Source: Sarcomyxa edulis
Taxonomy: Eukaryota; Basidiomycota; Agaricomycetes; Agaricales; Mycenaceae
DNA: 64,000 nucleotides
Direction of reading: 5' to 3'
Assembly (NCBI GenBank): GCA_009761415.1
Contig: QUOL01000019.1
Coordinates: 186,001 to 250,000, forward strand
Part shown: positions 24,269 to 36,672 of the stretch, in pieces
Numbering within the stretch: the stretch's first letter is position 1
How the letters are laid out: the number at the start of each line of letters is the position of its first letter
Translations under genes and position numbers: made by a program
The notes under the pieces: model-generated
The model's input: the letters and a program-made list of their open reading frames with translations, nothing else
What the model was told of the DNA's origin: nothing
Database searches by the model: none

Positions 24269-26869
24269 TCACTGTGCGATACTCATCAAACTACCGACGA
24301 ACGTCAAGATCTGATAAACAAATGAGTCAGGATATATGGTAAATCGAGAGCGAGATGACACGCACCAGACGAGATCGAACGTCCACAATATCTTCTGGTA
24401 CCAGGAAAATCAGAGCGTTCATTTTCCTCGCGATAGAGATGGCCAATTTCGCTATAGACAATCATTAACATCAATGAAGCATATGGGACGGTGGGGATCT
24501 CACCATTCTGCCTCCGGTCGTCATAATCACCATTCTCCGTAACGTTGATGATAAGTGTTGGATCAACGATCCCAGGGCGGATGGCGTCTAGAAGATCGAG
24601 GAAGAAAAGACCAGTGGTGATAGATGGATCCTTGAATGATCGAATAGGCCGGACGTTAGGTTTGGCTTTCTGAGCGGTAGTGTTGGCCCATTTCAACATC
24701 TCGGTATCGCTAATGGGTCGGCCACCGCTAGATTTAGAAAGAGACGTGAGGGTTTTCGTGATGTTCATCCTATCAAATGTACAGGATTAACACACTAAAG
24801 AGAAGAAATAAAAAGAATACGGACCGCATCAACTGCCAGACGAGACCGAGAACAAGAGTCTTTGACCCATCCACTATATCCGCTCCCTGGATGCCGACCA
24901 TGTGCATACCGTTCTGTTTAGCGAGATCCACGGCATAATTCGTGTTCTCAACTGCTTTGAACCTCGACAGCTTGCTCTGATTTGGCGTGACTCCAATATC
25001 TTCCTCTTCCTCCCCTTCACCACCATCGCCACCGTTCGCATACGAGGTGGAAGTAGCTCCTGCACCTTCCTTTGGCTTCGAAACACGTCTCCAGATGACA
25101 CTACCAGGGAGAACCTTGTCAAATGCTTGAAGGATGATCAGCCCGTCCTTGAGGTTCTCGAAAAGGTTGAATACGCCAGGCTCGACGCCGAGAGAGTTCA
25201 ACCAGAGTGTGAACACACGGGCTTCTCGTTCACCTTCGGCATCAAAGTCTTCGACGGCACCGTAGTCTTTCGCTTCTTGTTCATCCAATGGCTCGAGGCC
25301 AGGGTGGGTGTTGAATAGATTGGCGACGAAGGCAAGATTGAGACGTGGATTGCCGGATAGGAGGGAAGATGGGGTAAGGTATCTACGGCAACCGATGTTG
25401 TCTGCGTTTTGAAGGACCTTTGTTGAGGGTAAGAATCTGGAAAGGAACTCGAGAGTCTCTATAGGCTTACTTGTTCTGCACGCGTGCGAAGGTCAGTGGT
25501 CTTCAAGGGTGTAATTGAGCATTGCTCGGGTTTGAGCTGATGCAGAAGCACGGTATAATTTTCTCCATCTGAAACGTCCCGACTGAAGTTGTTGACTCTA
25601 TTTTCATGGTTGGGTCAGCCAGTCAGATCAGGGTTCAACATAAAAAACGCACCTTCTTTTCCAGCCAGCAGCCTTCAGATGATAATTGAACCAACGTAGC
25701 AAGATTTGATCGGGGGTCAAGCGTAGCAGATCCTCGATAGTCTCGTCCTCTTCACAAAGTCGGTACAGCTCAGGATGCAATTTGATATCGATTTGCGCCA
25801 GTAAACCTCTTCGAATGACCTGCCAGATCAAACCCAAGATTAGATGTTCCCTACCGTCTGACAGGTCGGACGATCCGATATTGACGACGGAACAGCCGAT
25901 GGCTTTGGCAGAGGTGATAACAATATTATTGTTTTCTGTAATCTGGAACGCGTTGAGTGGTTTTCGGGACGTTGGTTTGTTGAGTACACGCATATCGATG
26001 GTGTCCGGTACGGAATCGTTGATCAATTTACAAAGAATAAGACCATCTTTGCATTCGTCGAAGAGTTGCATCGTAGTTGTAGGGATGGGGAAACGGGAAC
26101 CGATATCGGGATCATTTTCAATTACCTATGCAACAAATTAGTACACTATGATTCACAAGCATGTCAAGTCTCACCAGGTTGATGTGGTTGGTAAATTCAG
26201 AACGTTCATCTTCGTTGATCGTATGGCTGACATTGGCATTGGATCCTTGCACGGTGACCTTTCCTGCTTTTGTCGGTAGAGCGGTTTTGGCTTGAGATCG
26301 TAGTTTGACATTAAGCTATACCAGAAATATCGATAGTCAGAGTGGAGTCATCAGCGATAACACAAAGCACGCACCTCGACCCAATCCTCCACCTCAAGCT
26401 TTCCGCTTGCATCGACACTGACGTGTTTCAAGGTCTCCCGAGCAAGATCATACGACTCTCCTGAGGACTGTAGAGACTGCAGTACAACAGATTTGTCTAC
26501 TCGCCCAGGAGTATCGGTATTGATCGCACTTGTCCGACAATAAGACGAAATGAAGGCATAATCCGGTTATTGAAACTCACTTGAAGCGATTGATAAGATC
26601 AAACATCTCATCGCGAGTAACCTCTGGATATTTCTTTTGTAGTCTTAGGGCCTGCATCGCGTCGTAAATTGCGAGGGGTAAATGCAAGAGTGAAGAAGAT
26701 GAAGTTGTTTCTCCTAAGCCGCCTCTAAATGTCAGTCGGAAATTGCCGTTATGCTGTGCCGCCGAGCATCACTCCTCCTTCCGACGGATGTTTAGAAACT
26801 CAGGCTGAGCCGCTGAGGCTTGTCCGAGTCGCAGTGCTACATACCTTGTGCCACTCCCGCAGCGTCCAT
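24269..26869 (-). CDS. SAC6: Fimbrin (plastin), actin-bundling protein
   Basis: Multi-exon minus-strand gene. The start is ATG 26867-26869 (MDAAGVAQG, then a GTATGT donor). The stop is TGA at 24269-24271, after an exon reading ILTFVGSLMSIAQ. An N-terminal EF-hand-like region (EVTRDEMFDLINRFNAINTD and VSVDASGKLEVEDWVELN) has poorly conserved calcium loops, as is common in fungal fimbrins. Four calponin-homology domains follow: DECKDGLILCKLINDSVPDT; QILLRWFNYHLKAAGW; VFTLWLNSLGVEPGVFNLFE with LKDGLIILQAFDKVLPGSV; and EMLKWANTTAQ with ITTGLFFLDLLDAIRPG. This is the full-length fimbrin order, two actin-binding units in tandem. The protein bundles actin filaments at endocytic patches, cables and rings. 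An acidic Gly/Glu-rich insert (near 25000-25060) interrupts the third domain after RRVSKPKEG. Confidence 0.95.
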
Positions 26870-27128
26870 GGGCTGCGCAGTTAATCTTGACTCCCAGAAG
26901 ACTGTATTCTTTGCCCGGGGCTGACGTCCGAGCTCAACGTTCAACGCTGGCTCTTCAGACGGATGACTGAGAGCCGCAGTCGTGTACAGGTTTTCACCCT
27001 ATGCCTGCCGCTCGCAGTTTACCTTAGGTCTCTTGGAATTTATCTTGTCTGATACCCATAGGTCCCGACAGACATCGGTGAGTGCATTGTATGGATTCCG
27101 ACTTCAGTTCTCAAGACTAGACTGCCTC

Positions 27129-29189
27129 CTAGAAGATCTCCAAAAGTCCATAAGCCTTGCCATCTTGTTTCAATAGCTTCTCGATGATCTTCATTCCTTC
27201 CATTACCTTTTCCTCCTCCAATCTCTTTCCAACAACTTGCACACCGACAGGGAGACCGTCCATAGCATGCGGGTCGTACATCTTGTAATTTCCTGCTTCG
27301 ATGGCATTCCGAGCCTTGAATTTCGACGGTAACTGGTCCAGTCCGGTCCTCACTTTTGTGATAGGGAGGACACCTGCGGAATAATCAAGCTATCGAGATT
27401 TAGGTCGAAGTTGGCACACGAAAAGATGCATCTTGACTCACTATATTGAATAAAAAGCTATAACCGCAAGCTTTCCAGCCTTCCATCATTCCACCATGTG
27501 GTACCGCCGGTAACGCGTTCGGGACAGTGAGCACAAAATCCAGTTCCTCCTCTTTCCACATCGAAAACCAACGCGCCTTGTATTTTTCTCGTGCAGCGAC
27601 CAGTGCCCAGAATTCTTCCACCGTCTTCTCGTTGCAATTCTCAACGAGACCCGCGTATGTCTCGTCCCCACGGATTCGGCGTATGTACCAAGCATATGTA
27701 CGCTTCAACCATAGCGGTAAAGCAAACATCTTCAGAGCTTGACGGACCCCGGGATCATTGGTTTCTCCAGCCTGGACAGGTTTCATGACCGTTTTCACTA
27801 CCTATATATGAGCTCAAGATTCGACCCTTGATAAAGACATGCAACGCACATGCATCAGCGAGCAGAAGTTGAGCTCCAAGTTTCAGAGCCTCGTACGGAC
27901 TTGGAGGGTCACTTGTAAAAGCACAGCATCAGCATGTGTGTTATGACTTCGAACGCGTTGACGATAACTAACATTGCGACCACTTCATAGCCATGACTCT
28001 CCAAGCTGTCTACTACAGTCCGCAAAGCGCGTTCACAAGCTGGAGAAGGGGCCACAACACCTATACACCGAAACTCATCTCAGAATGATTCCATCAGCCT
28101 GCTCACGAGGCTACTCACCGTCATCCCACAGTACACCCCACTTCAACTTTTTCCCTTCCAAGTCGATTTTTCGCCATGGAAGTGGGAGGACCTTTCCTCA
28201 GAGTAGGCTCAGCTCATTCCACTGATTTCACAGAGAAGTAGTTCAGACCACTCACCGAATGATCATATTCCCAAGGCTTCATCTGCATGACCGCCTTCCA
28301 CACAGTCTCGAGGTCCTCGAGGGTCCGAGCCATTGGAGAATACACCGGAGCGACACCCTCTTGTCCCGCTATACTCGTCCCACTCCCCATCTTCAGAAAT
28401 CGCCCCGCAGACGCCTTAATCGTATACGTCCCCGAGTAATGCGAAGGAACGCGAACGGACCCAGCCACATCTGTTCCAATCCCAATACGAGAACCTCCAC
28501 AAGCAAGGAGAGCAGCTTCTCCACCACTAGATCCCCCAGGTGAGTACCCTTTCTTATGAGGGTTCGTCGTGACACCAAAAACATCCGAGGTCGATTCATA
28601 GGAAAGCAATGTGATGGGTATAGTCGTCTTAACGAACGGGATCGCTCCAGCGTCACGTAGCAATTGCACCAGAGTGGAATCCTTCTGCATGGGTTTTCCA
28701 ACCCAGGCTGAGTACCCGATACATGAGTCCCAGCCTTCGATTCCGACAGTATCTTTCAGACTGATGGGGATCCCGGCTAGAGGCCCTTGTTTATTACACT
28801 CTTTAGCCCATGTTTCTGCGGCGGAGATCATCACTTCGGTGAGACAGTTCGTCTCAGCGTGGGCTTTCAGAGCAGCTTTGCCGTACGCAATCAGGACAGC
28901 GGATGGCGTCTGTACCTCAGAGTCTGTCATCTCCCCAGCGGAGTTGGTAGCTTGGATTTCCATCACCAGCTGTGAGACAGGCTTCCTCAGGAGTACCTTC
29001 TCATCGTAGCTGAGAGGCTCGTGGAAAACGGGTGATAGGTTCTTGATACGGTTCAAACGTTCTTGTTGTTTCGCTTCGCTGTCGAGTGCGTAGTTTCCAG
29101 TAGATTGCACAAGATAGTTAGATAGTTACTCCCGAGGTATAATCGACAATCACTTACCAGGCCCTACGGTGTTTCGATGAGAACAGCAT
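27129..29189 (-). CDS. Amidase signature-family hydrolase (fungal acetamidase-like)
   Basis: Multi-exon minus-strand gene. The largest exon, about 29090 to 28260, carries the amidase signature: GIPISLKDTVGIEG (catalytic Lys), YSPGGSSGGEAALLACGGS (cis-Ser) and GTDVAGSVRVPSHYSGTYTIK (nucleophile Ser). Later exons give VVKTVMKPVQAGETNDPGVR, FPLWLKRTY-type helices and PMDGLPVGVQVVG-like MDGLPVGVQVVGKRLEEEK before the stop at 27129-27131. The start is less sure: an upstream exon beginning ATG 29187-29189 (MLFSSKHRRA) with a GTAAGT donor splices in frame to CEAKQQERLNRI. The 5' donor in the long frame supports that exon. The family hydrolyses amide bonds of small amides; I cannot tell the substrate. 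No signal peptide is visible. Confidence 0.85.
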
Positions 29190-29478
29190 AGTGGGAGTTC
29201 GACTTTAGAACGTATCGTGTGTACTTGCTTATAAGAATCAAGTCACGGTCCCGTAAGATATGTAAGTAAGACCGGCGTTTTTAGATGGGTACTGGAGATA
29301 CAGGTCAGGGATCTGGAGCGGTAACAATACAGAGAGAATTCGAAGACTGGATATACAAAGAACGAAGACGAAGGCGAGGAAGGCTAAATGAGTGGGAAGC
29401 AATCGTATGAAGATACACACAGAATCCAGATAGGAAAAGAGAAAGTAGGGAAAAATACAAGTAGGAATGGCAGGTGCA

Positions 29479-31005
29479 TCATGCACTAGGTGCGTTCGAT
29501 TCGTTATGATTCGCAAAAGGCTTTAACAGCTTCAGATCGCTTTCCATGGTTGAGGGACTAGGTTTCCAGAACATCCAAACTTGAAGGATGTCCTGTGAGA
29601 AGAGAACAGTACTGTGAGATACGCACGTAAATGGAATAGATGAAGAGTGACGACGAACTGATTGGCTTGCAAAAATGAAAACACCGACGATCGGTACTGC
29701 ACGACTGAGCGTTAGCCCGACATAGATATAACTGATACCTTGGGCACGTACTGAGCGCCGGTACGAGAGACAACGCGGGATTCAAGGTCCAGTGGCCGAT
29801 ATAAATGACGCTGAGACTGGTGAGGAAAGATTAGAACACCCGAATATAGGATAAGACGCAGACTTACGCAATAGCAAAGATACCAACTACACTGAACATC
29901 GCTACTCTGACAAGCATGCCGAGAGCTTGACGTCTGTGCTCGAAGGTATGCCAGTTCCGATATAGAGCGAATCCGATGAAGACTGCAAGTTAAAATGTGT
30001 CAATATGAGAACGACAGAGTGGAACAGAGTTTATTCACCCTCGATTATAATTGTAGATAGCATTGCGACTATAACATATATCGCAGTAATCAAGCCTCTG
30101 AACAGGACGATGACCATCAGCTTCGAAAGAGGTAATATTGGTAGACCAAGACTGAACTTACGGCGTCCAATAAATGAGTTCACAGTACAATCCATTGGGA
30201 GCTTTTCGCGCTGCACCACGGTCTTGCAGTCCAATCTTCAGGAATTCCAAGTCAGCCCCATACACCCGAGAGAGTAATTCATCCTTACACAAAGTGCTCC
30301 GACAAACATCGTAAACCATGTCACATAAGGGAAGAGAAGAAGCTATGAAGATAATTCAACCTCCAGATGAAAGAAATGTTACAAAGCAGCCCGCTTACAG
30401 CGAAGGTTCGAACATAATGTTCTTTGGGAGTGCTTTCATTGAGCACTGCTCGGACATTGAACCAGAGCTATAGTGATGCATGAGATTACGGGTTATGTAC
30501 ATAAATGAGATCTCAAGACCTGGATCACCAATGCAAGGGTAGTGCAGGACGTTCTAAGAACCCCAAGAGTTACTGTGAGTGAATGAGAACGGGAACGGAT
30601 GCTCGAGATAGCGTACAACGGCGGAGTGGAATAAACCAAGGCAGCTTGTGTGAGACAAAGACTGCGGTCTGGTCGTGTGGCGCCCTGTTCGTTGGCCATG
30701 AATCTGTAAACCCAACGAATGAGTGAAGAGCGGTGAACTTCGCAAGTCTACGCTCACAAAAGGACACTTGACAGGCCGGATATGATCCAAGATATGCAAA
30801 GTGATATCCAAGTGGGATGACGTCGAACGTTACGAGATAGTAGAGCTGTCAAGAGGATTCCGATGAGTCCAAAGATCCCGAAGAAATGCGCAACGATGAA
30901 GAGCGTCGTTAGTGCTGAGTTGCCATCCTCGTTTTCTAATAAAAATGCCTGGTGAGACACGACTATTCTGCTTCATGACACTGAAGAGAGCTTACTAGCA
31001 ACCAT
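29479..31005 (-). CDS. Seven-helix membrane protein, paralogue A
   Basis: Minus-strand gene of about eight exons. ATG 31003-31005 gives MVA, then splices (donor GTAAGC, acceptor TTATTAG) to KNEDGNSALTTLFIVAHFFG. Helix 1 continues IFGLIGILLTALLSRNVRRH, and helix 2 is PTWISLCISWIISGLSSVLL. The next exon holds the family hallmark DRSLCLTQAALVYSTPPL before further helices. The last exon reads DILQVWMFWKPSPSTMESDL and stops at TGA 29479-29481. The pattern LCLTQAA.VY..PPL plus a C-terminal D-[IL]-L-x-x-WMFW is shared with the genes at 37982-39576 and 40141-41585. I know this as an expanded family of GPCR-like seven-helix proteins in Agaricomycetes. It is not the STE3 pheromone receptor family as far as I can see. 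Ligand and G-protein coupling are unknown. Confidence 0.8.
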
Positions 31006-31882
31006 ATCGAGACCGAAAGAGTGTAAAAGAGGGTACACAAGTTACACTTATCGTTGGAAAAGATGAGGCCAGCTCCAAGTAGTACGAGGGAAAGCGAAGA
31101 GGGAAGATATGTCTCCATCTCTTGCCTCTCTCTCCTGTATAATAGGTCTGTCTCCGAAGCACAACATGTGACCAGATTGAATGTGTGGGAATAGGTACGA
31201 CGGAATAACTATGCAAGGAGAGGCATAGCGGATCGCGAATGGGATTCAATCTTGGCGCTATGGCAATAAGGTCGTGTCTGTTCGTGGGGTAACCTTCATA
31301 GAAAGTGGCCGACGCGCAGAGACAGCTATTTATTCCACGATTGATGGCCCATTCGCATTATTTAGAGGAGGAAAATCCTCTGGAGAATCACAGAATATAG
31401 ACCATGCAATTCTCCGTGACTCGGAACAGTAGCGGTCGAGATACTGTTGGTCTCCCGCCGTCATCGGGCATGACACTGGCAGATTTTTTTGTCGGTAAGA
31501 GAAACATTGACTTTGAAGCATTCCTTAGACCTGGCGGCCGGCAGAACGTGTATAGCATGAGACCAAGGCGATTCAGAAGTCACCAACTTGAATACACTCA
31601 CTGTGGATTGAGACTCATAAAATTTCTGAAAAGCTTAAAAACACGGTACCACAAGTCTCGTAAAGCACGTACGGCGATAATTATCAATGTACGAGCACCT
31701 GAAATGCATAACCTGAAGAAACAAGACGATCTGGATTATCGATTCGTCGAGGTCAATTCGACAAGTCGAGGTGGGAAACAAGAGGCAAAAATCGGAGGCG
31801 GACGAAATTGGTCGTGACAACGGTCAACTTACGCCTTTCCGTCTTCCCACCTGTCAGGCCATCGACAGCACAACCTCAAGCC
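31006..31882. other. Divergent intergenic region
   Basis: It lies between the seven-helix gene A (minus) and the DUF7137 gene (plus). A plus-strand open frame at 31404-31817 has no hydrophobic signal and no family motif. An acceptor-like CTGTCAG at 31852-31858 suggests that the DUF7137 gene has an upstream exon in this interval, which I could not place. Confidence 0.45.
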
Positions 31883-32602
31883 ATGTCTTCGAGATCAACC
31901 TCCTCAGTCTCAGTATCAGCGACAACCACATCTACTAGTGCAGGTTCAGCATCTAGTTCGGGCTCGGGATCCAATTCAGCCTCCACCACCCTTTCTATCC
32001 CTCAAACAGCTGCCGCAGGAGGCGTCACATTGACACAACCCCCACAACTCTCTACTTCGTTTTTCAAAATCGCATCAGGTCAACTCATTACATTCGGTTG
32101 GAATTTCACATCCGTTCTTGCTACACCGACATCCTTGACCGTCTCAGCCGTATGTGAAAACGGAAATACTTATCCTGTAGGGCCCACGGATGGTATCATA
32201 CCTGGTACTGCCACAACCGTCGTCTGGGACCCGTATTCGTACGACCAGGCTCATCCGTCGCTCCCCCTTGTTCAAGCGAGCTATACGTTACACATTTGGG
32301 ATGATAGAGGGCCAAACGTAGGAGCGTCGCCGGGATACATGTCGCCTAATACGGCTCTGAAGTTTGCGTTGTATACACCGCAAGCTTATACACCGATTTC
32401 CAGTGGTAAGCGTTCCATCTTCTTCTACTTTGAGAGATATCTTACTGAGATACCTGTGCGTCTAGGCTGGACATGTCCAAGTTGCAACGGTGCAATATCG
32501 TCGTACACCTCTCATCCAGCATTCTTCGCTATCCTCGCGACGTTCTTCGTCATGATGATCTCCGGCTTCGGTCTCCTTCGACACCTACCAGGCACGCGCT
32601 AG
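31883..32602 (+). CDS. DUF7137 cell-surface protein
   Basis: The protein has a Ser/Thr-rich N-terminal stalk (SATTTSTSAGSASSSGSGS), then a compact domain: FFKIASGQLITFGWNFTSVL, TPTSLTVSAVCENGNTYPVG, VVWDPYSYDQ, YTLHIWDDRGP and ALKFALYTPQAYTPISS. An intron follows with GTAAGC at about 32405 and GTCTAG at about 32466. The last exon gives GWTCPSCNGAISS and a C-terminal transmembrane helix (AFFAILATFFVMMISGFGLL). This order (stalk, beta-rich domain, CxxC motif, single C-terminal helix) fits DUF7137 proteins. The start is uncertain: 31883 is the first ATG in frame, but relatives have a signal peptide, and the frame is open upstream to an acceptor-like CAG at 31858. Function is unknown. Confidence 0.75.
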   Translation: MSSRSTSSVSVSATTTSTSAGSASSSGSGSNSASTTLSIPQTAAAGGVTLTQPPQLSTSFFKIASGQLITFGWNFTSVLATPTSLTVSAVCENGNTYPVGPTDGIIPGTATTVVWDPYSYDQAHPSLPLVQASYTLHIWDDRGPNVGASPGYMSPNTALKFALYTPQAYTPISSGKRSIFFYFERYLTEIPVRLGWTCPSCNGAISSYTSHPAFFAILATFFVMMISGFGLLRHLPGTR

Positions 32603-33935
32603 ACCATGGACGAGTATTGCTGGAAGAGATGGACAGCTTTTTTTTTCATGACATTTGCTTTGCTCTGACTTAATATATGATCTTTTGGACCCCACGACGA
32701 TTTTTACTGCATCACACATACATCCCTCATCCATACCTACATACTTACAGCATCTTTCTCTCTTTATTCCTTCGTTCACGGACTACAGGTACTGGATCTG
32801 TTCTGTTCTACGAGGCTCTAACTACAGAATCCGGACAATAATACATAGCTCGTTAGCTCCAAGTTGTGTCTAATAGTCGCCGTCCGTGAAACATATTGGA
32901 GGGCGACGGGCGTCTATCGTTTACGCAGGCTGTTACGCGCCCGAAGTTCCTCCGACAATAGTTGCTTCGACGGGTGGTTAAGAGAACGAGATACAACGCT
33001 CGAAAAATTTACTGCAGCCTGGCTCGAGCTCCTCAGTTCTCCTGGGCCACGGCCTACTTATTCCAGCCTGTCTGTTTTTCCCGATTGTCATCCACTGACT
33101 ACTGTTTCGCTCATTCTTAGCTCATTCTTATATAGGTCGAAGTTGAAGTGGCGTTCGATTTCAATACTAGTCCCGTCGGATCCCCGAATTTCTCGAATTC
33201 ACCTATCATTTGAATCGCATCGATGGATCGTTATCGATGTGTTTCAAATCCTTTCTTTCCCTGACTTGGTCATCCAAATTTCACTACACAGGTTCGGGAT
33301 ATGTACCAAGAGACTCAAGAGGTACTACTTCTCACAGCTGCCGTACTACTACCGTCCCAATATCTGGCCGTGTAGCAGCCTTGAAGCCGGCAATCTGAAG
33401 CATAAATACGCGTAGGCACCCTTCCCACCTCTACCTCGGCAATGCCAATGGTGGATTTTACAGAGTATCATATTTGATAATAAATACTAAGACGAGGAGG
33501 TACGCCGTGAAATGATCATCCTCCCGGGGTGTAATCACCATCAATTGATCGCATTTCACAGTGACCATCGCAGGCGGCAGCTAAACTTGGAGTGTCTTGC
33601 CCAACGCCTCCAGCCCTATGTAACGCTGTAGCGTTTACATCTCACCACGACCACGTAATTGTGCTTGCAAAGAGACGAGACAGGGTTGGACAGGTGGACA
33701 TCCGAGTCTGGCTCGTTGGAGCCGCCAGGGCAGTGCCAATGAATTCAGATATCGGTATTTCAGTGTTCCTGGGTGCTCACTCCTTTTCTGGGTTCAAGTA
33801 GTATTGTGATTCAAACTCTCAACTCATCCCGTCTCAGTTCTGTAAGCAGTGTGCATTTCTCTTTGCGTTTCTCGACTTGAACTCAGACCACATCTCAGAG
33901 TGCGACAATACCAGTCCGAAACATCAGGATTGGTC
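32603..33935. other. Intergenic region without a confident gene
   Basis: A 183-residue plus-strand frame at 32864-33415 starts only at a non-ATG codon, has no recognisable domain and is not supported by splice structure. The right end, with CT-rich sequence up to about 33930, should contain the promoter of the Ser/Pro-rich gene. Confidence 0.5.
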
Positions 33936-35597
33936 ATGGCCCTCCCAGTCTCCGCCTTTCCTGCTCCTTCGACACAGAATCGTCGTCGAAGGTCCGATGA
34001 CTTCGACATCTACAGACGAACAGACAATCTCGAATCACCTCATATGGCGGAGAGAAGAATCAAGCCCAAATCTAGTTTACTAGGCCTGTTCGCCAGGTCT
34101 ACAACTCGATCCCCCGTTCAAGATACCATTCCAGATTCCGCTCCCTCCTCCTCTATAAAACCCTCGTATAGGTCTTCTCCCAAACGCCAAACATGCAAAC
34201 TCGGTCAGAAAATATTCAAGGCTACCGTCGAAACTGTCTCCATGTTTCGTACTGCTCATCAGACGCCGCAACAACCGGACCAAAACCTCTCCTCGCCTCC
34301 CGCTATCGCATCCAACTCGGTGAAGAAAGGATGCTGTGTCCCTTTGCCGGTTGACACGAGGCCGCTCGATGGATCGTCGTCCATCCGGAAACCGAAAGAG
34401 AGTTTCATGGTCGAGAGGACGACTCGAAGTCTCGACAATCCAGAACGTGATCTAGTACCACGGCCATCAGCACTATCCTCTTCCCCAGTGATCTTTGCGC
34501 GTCTCACTTCATCATCGTGTGAGATCTCTCCCATCTCTCTCGGAGAAGGGTTCCCGAAAGAGCGCAGAAAGCTGGTACCACCTTTCTTCGTCAACAGGTC
34601 TCTGTATTCCGGTGGGTGTAGATGGGAAATAACCGGAGACCGTGACAGATGCACGAACGAGGTTGACACAGCCTCGAGTTTCTCCCTTGGGACAATCTCC
34701 ACATCTACATCGGTCGAGTCTTTAGCTATCTCGCAGGTTTCTTGTCGGGCAAAATCTCCGATACTGGTAGAGGGGGAGCGGAAGGAGGTTGTTGAGCAGG
34801 AAGGGCCATGTCTGGATCACGTCTCTATTAGTGAAAGCATAGGAGACGAGACTATTGCAGATGACGGTCACGGTACCCTCGACACCCCTTGGATCCTCGA
34901 ACTTTGTTCCTCCGTAGTAGGCACGACGGCTTTGGATCTATCCTTGATTCCATCACCATTGCCCTCCAATTCACATTTTCCAAGTCCGGGCCAAAGCAGG
35001 TATCGTACCGTAGATGCGAGCGGGCCTAAAACGCACTCCTCGCCAACAGCCCCGCCGTCAACGTGTCGTTTTTCTCCAACCAAACAATCAGCTCCTACAG
35101 CAGTGAAAGACTCGTTGACTCTCGGGGTGCACACGCGCCCCCTTCCCCCGACTGGACCTCGCGTTCGCCCACTCCCTCCCGTTCCAACGCGTGCAGAACT
35201 ACCAGCTCTAGACAATCATAGAGATATATTCTCGTTGCCACTGACCAATAACTCCATCACTCAGGCTTCCGCCATCCCCATTCCTCCTACAATCCGCAAT
35301 CGACTATTCTCGCCCCTCCTCATCAATCAAAATTGTCGGCGTCCCAAGCCGAATCCAAGACATGTCAAAACATTACCTCCCCTCCCTTATTCCCCTTCAT
35401 CATCCTCATTCCACGGGCCGTCTGTGACGCCACTTCCATCCTCGCCCTTTCATCATGCTAATGCTAATGCATCTCAACCGATCCTTACTTTGCCTTTGCG
35501 CTCCCATACACTGCCGTACGATCGCAGCCATCTAGAAGATAGGGCTGGTATGTCGTCGCAAGGATTCACTGGCAGCCGTCGCTTAGTTCACGTTTGA
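33936..35597 (+). CDS. Ser/Pro-rich hypothetical protein
   Basis: An open frame of 553 residues from the first ATG (MALPVSAFPAPSTQNRRRRS). The frame is open upstream to 33849 but without an ATG. The N-terminus is basic (RRRRSDDFDIYRR; AERRIKPKSSLLGLFARS), and the rest is Ser/Pro-rich with blocks such as RPLPPTGPRVRPLPPVPTR and KTLPPLPYSPSSSS. These PxxP runs resemble SH3-binding ligands. There is no signal peptide, helix-rich membrane segment or catalytic motif. The length of the frame and its composition support coding, but I do not recognise the family. Disorder and an adaptor or cytoskeletal role would fit and are only inference. Confidence 0.6.
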   Translation: MALPVSAFPAPSTQNRRRRSDDFDIYRRTDNLESPHMAERRIKPKSSLLGLFARSTTRSPVQDTIPDSAPSSSIKPSYRSSPKRQTCKLGQKIFKATVETVSMFRTAHQTPQQPDQNLSSPPAIASNSVKKGCCVPLPVDTRPLDGSSSIRKPKESFMVERTTRSLDNPERDLVPRPSALSSSPVIFARLTSSSCEISPISLGEGFPKERRKLVPPFFVNRSLYSGGCRWEITGDRDRCTNEVDTASSFSLGTISTSTSVESLAISQVSCRAKSPILVEGERKEVVEQEGPCLDHVSISESIGDETIADDGHGTLDTPWILELCSSVVGTTALDLSLIPSPLPSNSHFPSPGQSRYRTVDASGPKTHSSPTAPPSTCRFSPTKQSAPTAVKDSLTLGVHTRPLPPTGPRVRPLPPVPTRAELPALDNHRDIFSLPLTNNSITQASAIPIPPTIRNRLFSPLLINQNCRRPKPNPRHVKTLPPLPYSPSSSSFHGPSVTPLPSSPFHHANANASQPILTLPLRSHTLPYDRSHLEDRAGMSSQGFTGSRRLVHV

Positions 35598-36672
35598 GGT
35601 CATTACCTCCTTGACATCTGTGGCAGGCATTTCTCAAAAACGACATGCCAGAGCCTGCGGTGATTTCAGGCCGCGAACAAGGCAATATCGGACTCACAAT
35701 GACAATGATACTATAAACTGCAAACACTGGCTCTGCGAGGTTATTTTATCGCCTTCATACCAGACTATTCATTATGATATATTTTCCTACTAACCATACG
35801 GTTCATCGTATTGATCCATAATACTCAATGCACATCTGTCATGATTGCCACCGACGGAACCATCCGTAAACTTCACCGCAACTCATTCGCAGAATTGATA
35901 TTCTGAGGGTACATCGTCAAGTACGAACACCTGTCTGAAATATCAAATAGCTACAACCCTCAACGAGGTGAGTTGCTATCCTTCTATTAGGGTTGTGTAC
36001 ATGACTTGTTGAATAAACCTGAATCTAGGTAGCAAGAGTAGTCGTCATCATCACAACATTATCCGCATGCAGCTCTCAAAGGCGACCGTCCGGTCAGTTC
36101 TAGGCTCAACGAGGACAGGAATTTCTCAGTGGCTGCAGTCGATATTCACATTGACAAGGGATTGTTTCTCATTGACCAGAACGAGAGCGTCTGTCTCGCT
36201 CCTAAAGAACCTATATTCTCGGCTCGGGGATGATGAAGAGCCACCGCGTGTAGGTCAGCATCCCAAATCTATGAGGGTGCATGAGTATATCCATTCGATT
36301 TTCTTGTATTTTTTACACGGTGTCAAGAGCTCTGTTGGATATTCATCCCCGAGCCTATCGAATTCCTCAATCCAACTTTCACTGTCCGTTTCTCAAGGAA
36401 GAGCTTCCGGCCAGAGCGCGCAAAACCTCTGTTCTCGAGAACCAGGGAAGGTCACGTTGATAGGAGTGACAATGGATCCTATAATGATAATCTAGTCGAT
36501 ATGGACTCTATAGATCCCACTCAAGGCTAGGTCATGAAGTATAGTCCCAGCGGAGCAATATATATATTGTGGAAGCTAGTACGTGTACTCTAGTCCTTCC
36601 AAGTAAGGGACCACCCAGCGGCCCTTCCTCTTGTTTCTATACATTACTTAGGTCAAGGTCAACTGTGGACAT
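35598..36672. other. Intergenic region between convergent genes
   Basis: It lies between the stop codons of the plus-strand Ser/Pro-rich gene and the minus-strand His/Ser-rich gene. A 142-residue plus-strand frame at 36067-36495 is the only sizeable ORF and has no motif. AT-rich runs near 36550-36570 and 35770-35800 fit 3' ends. Confidence 0.45.

Noticed and set aside
32864..33415. 183-residue plus-strand open frame
   Set aside because: No ATG start, no domain and no splice support.
36067..36495. 142-residue plus-strand open frame
   Set aside because: No recognisable domain and no neighbouring exon; length is compatible with chance.
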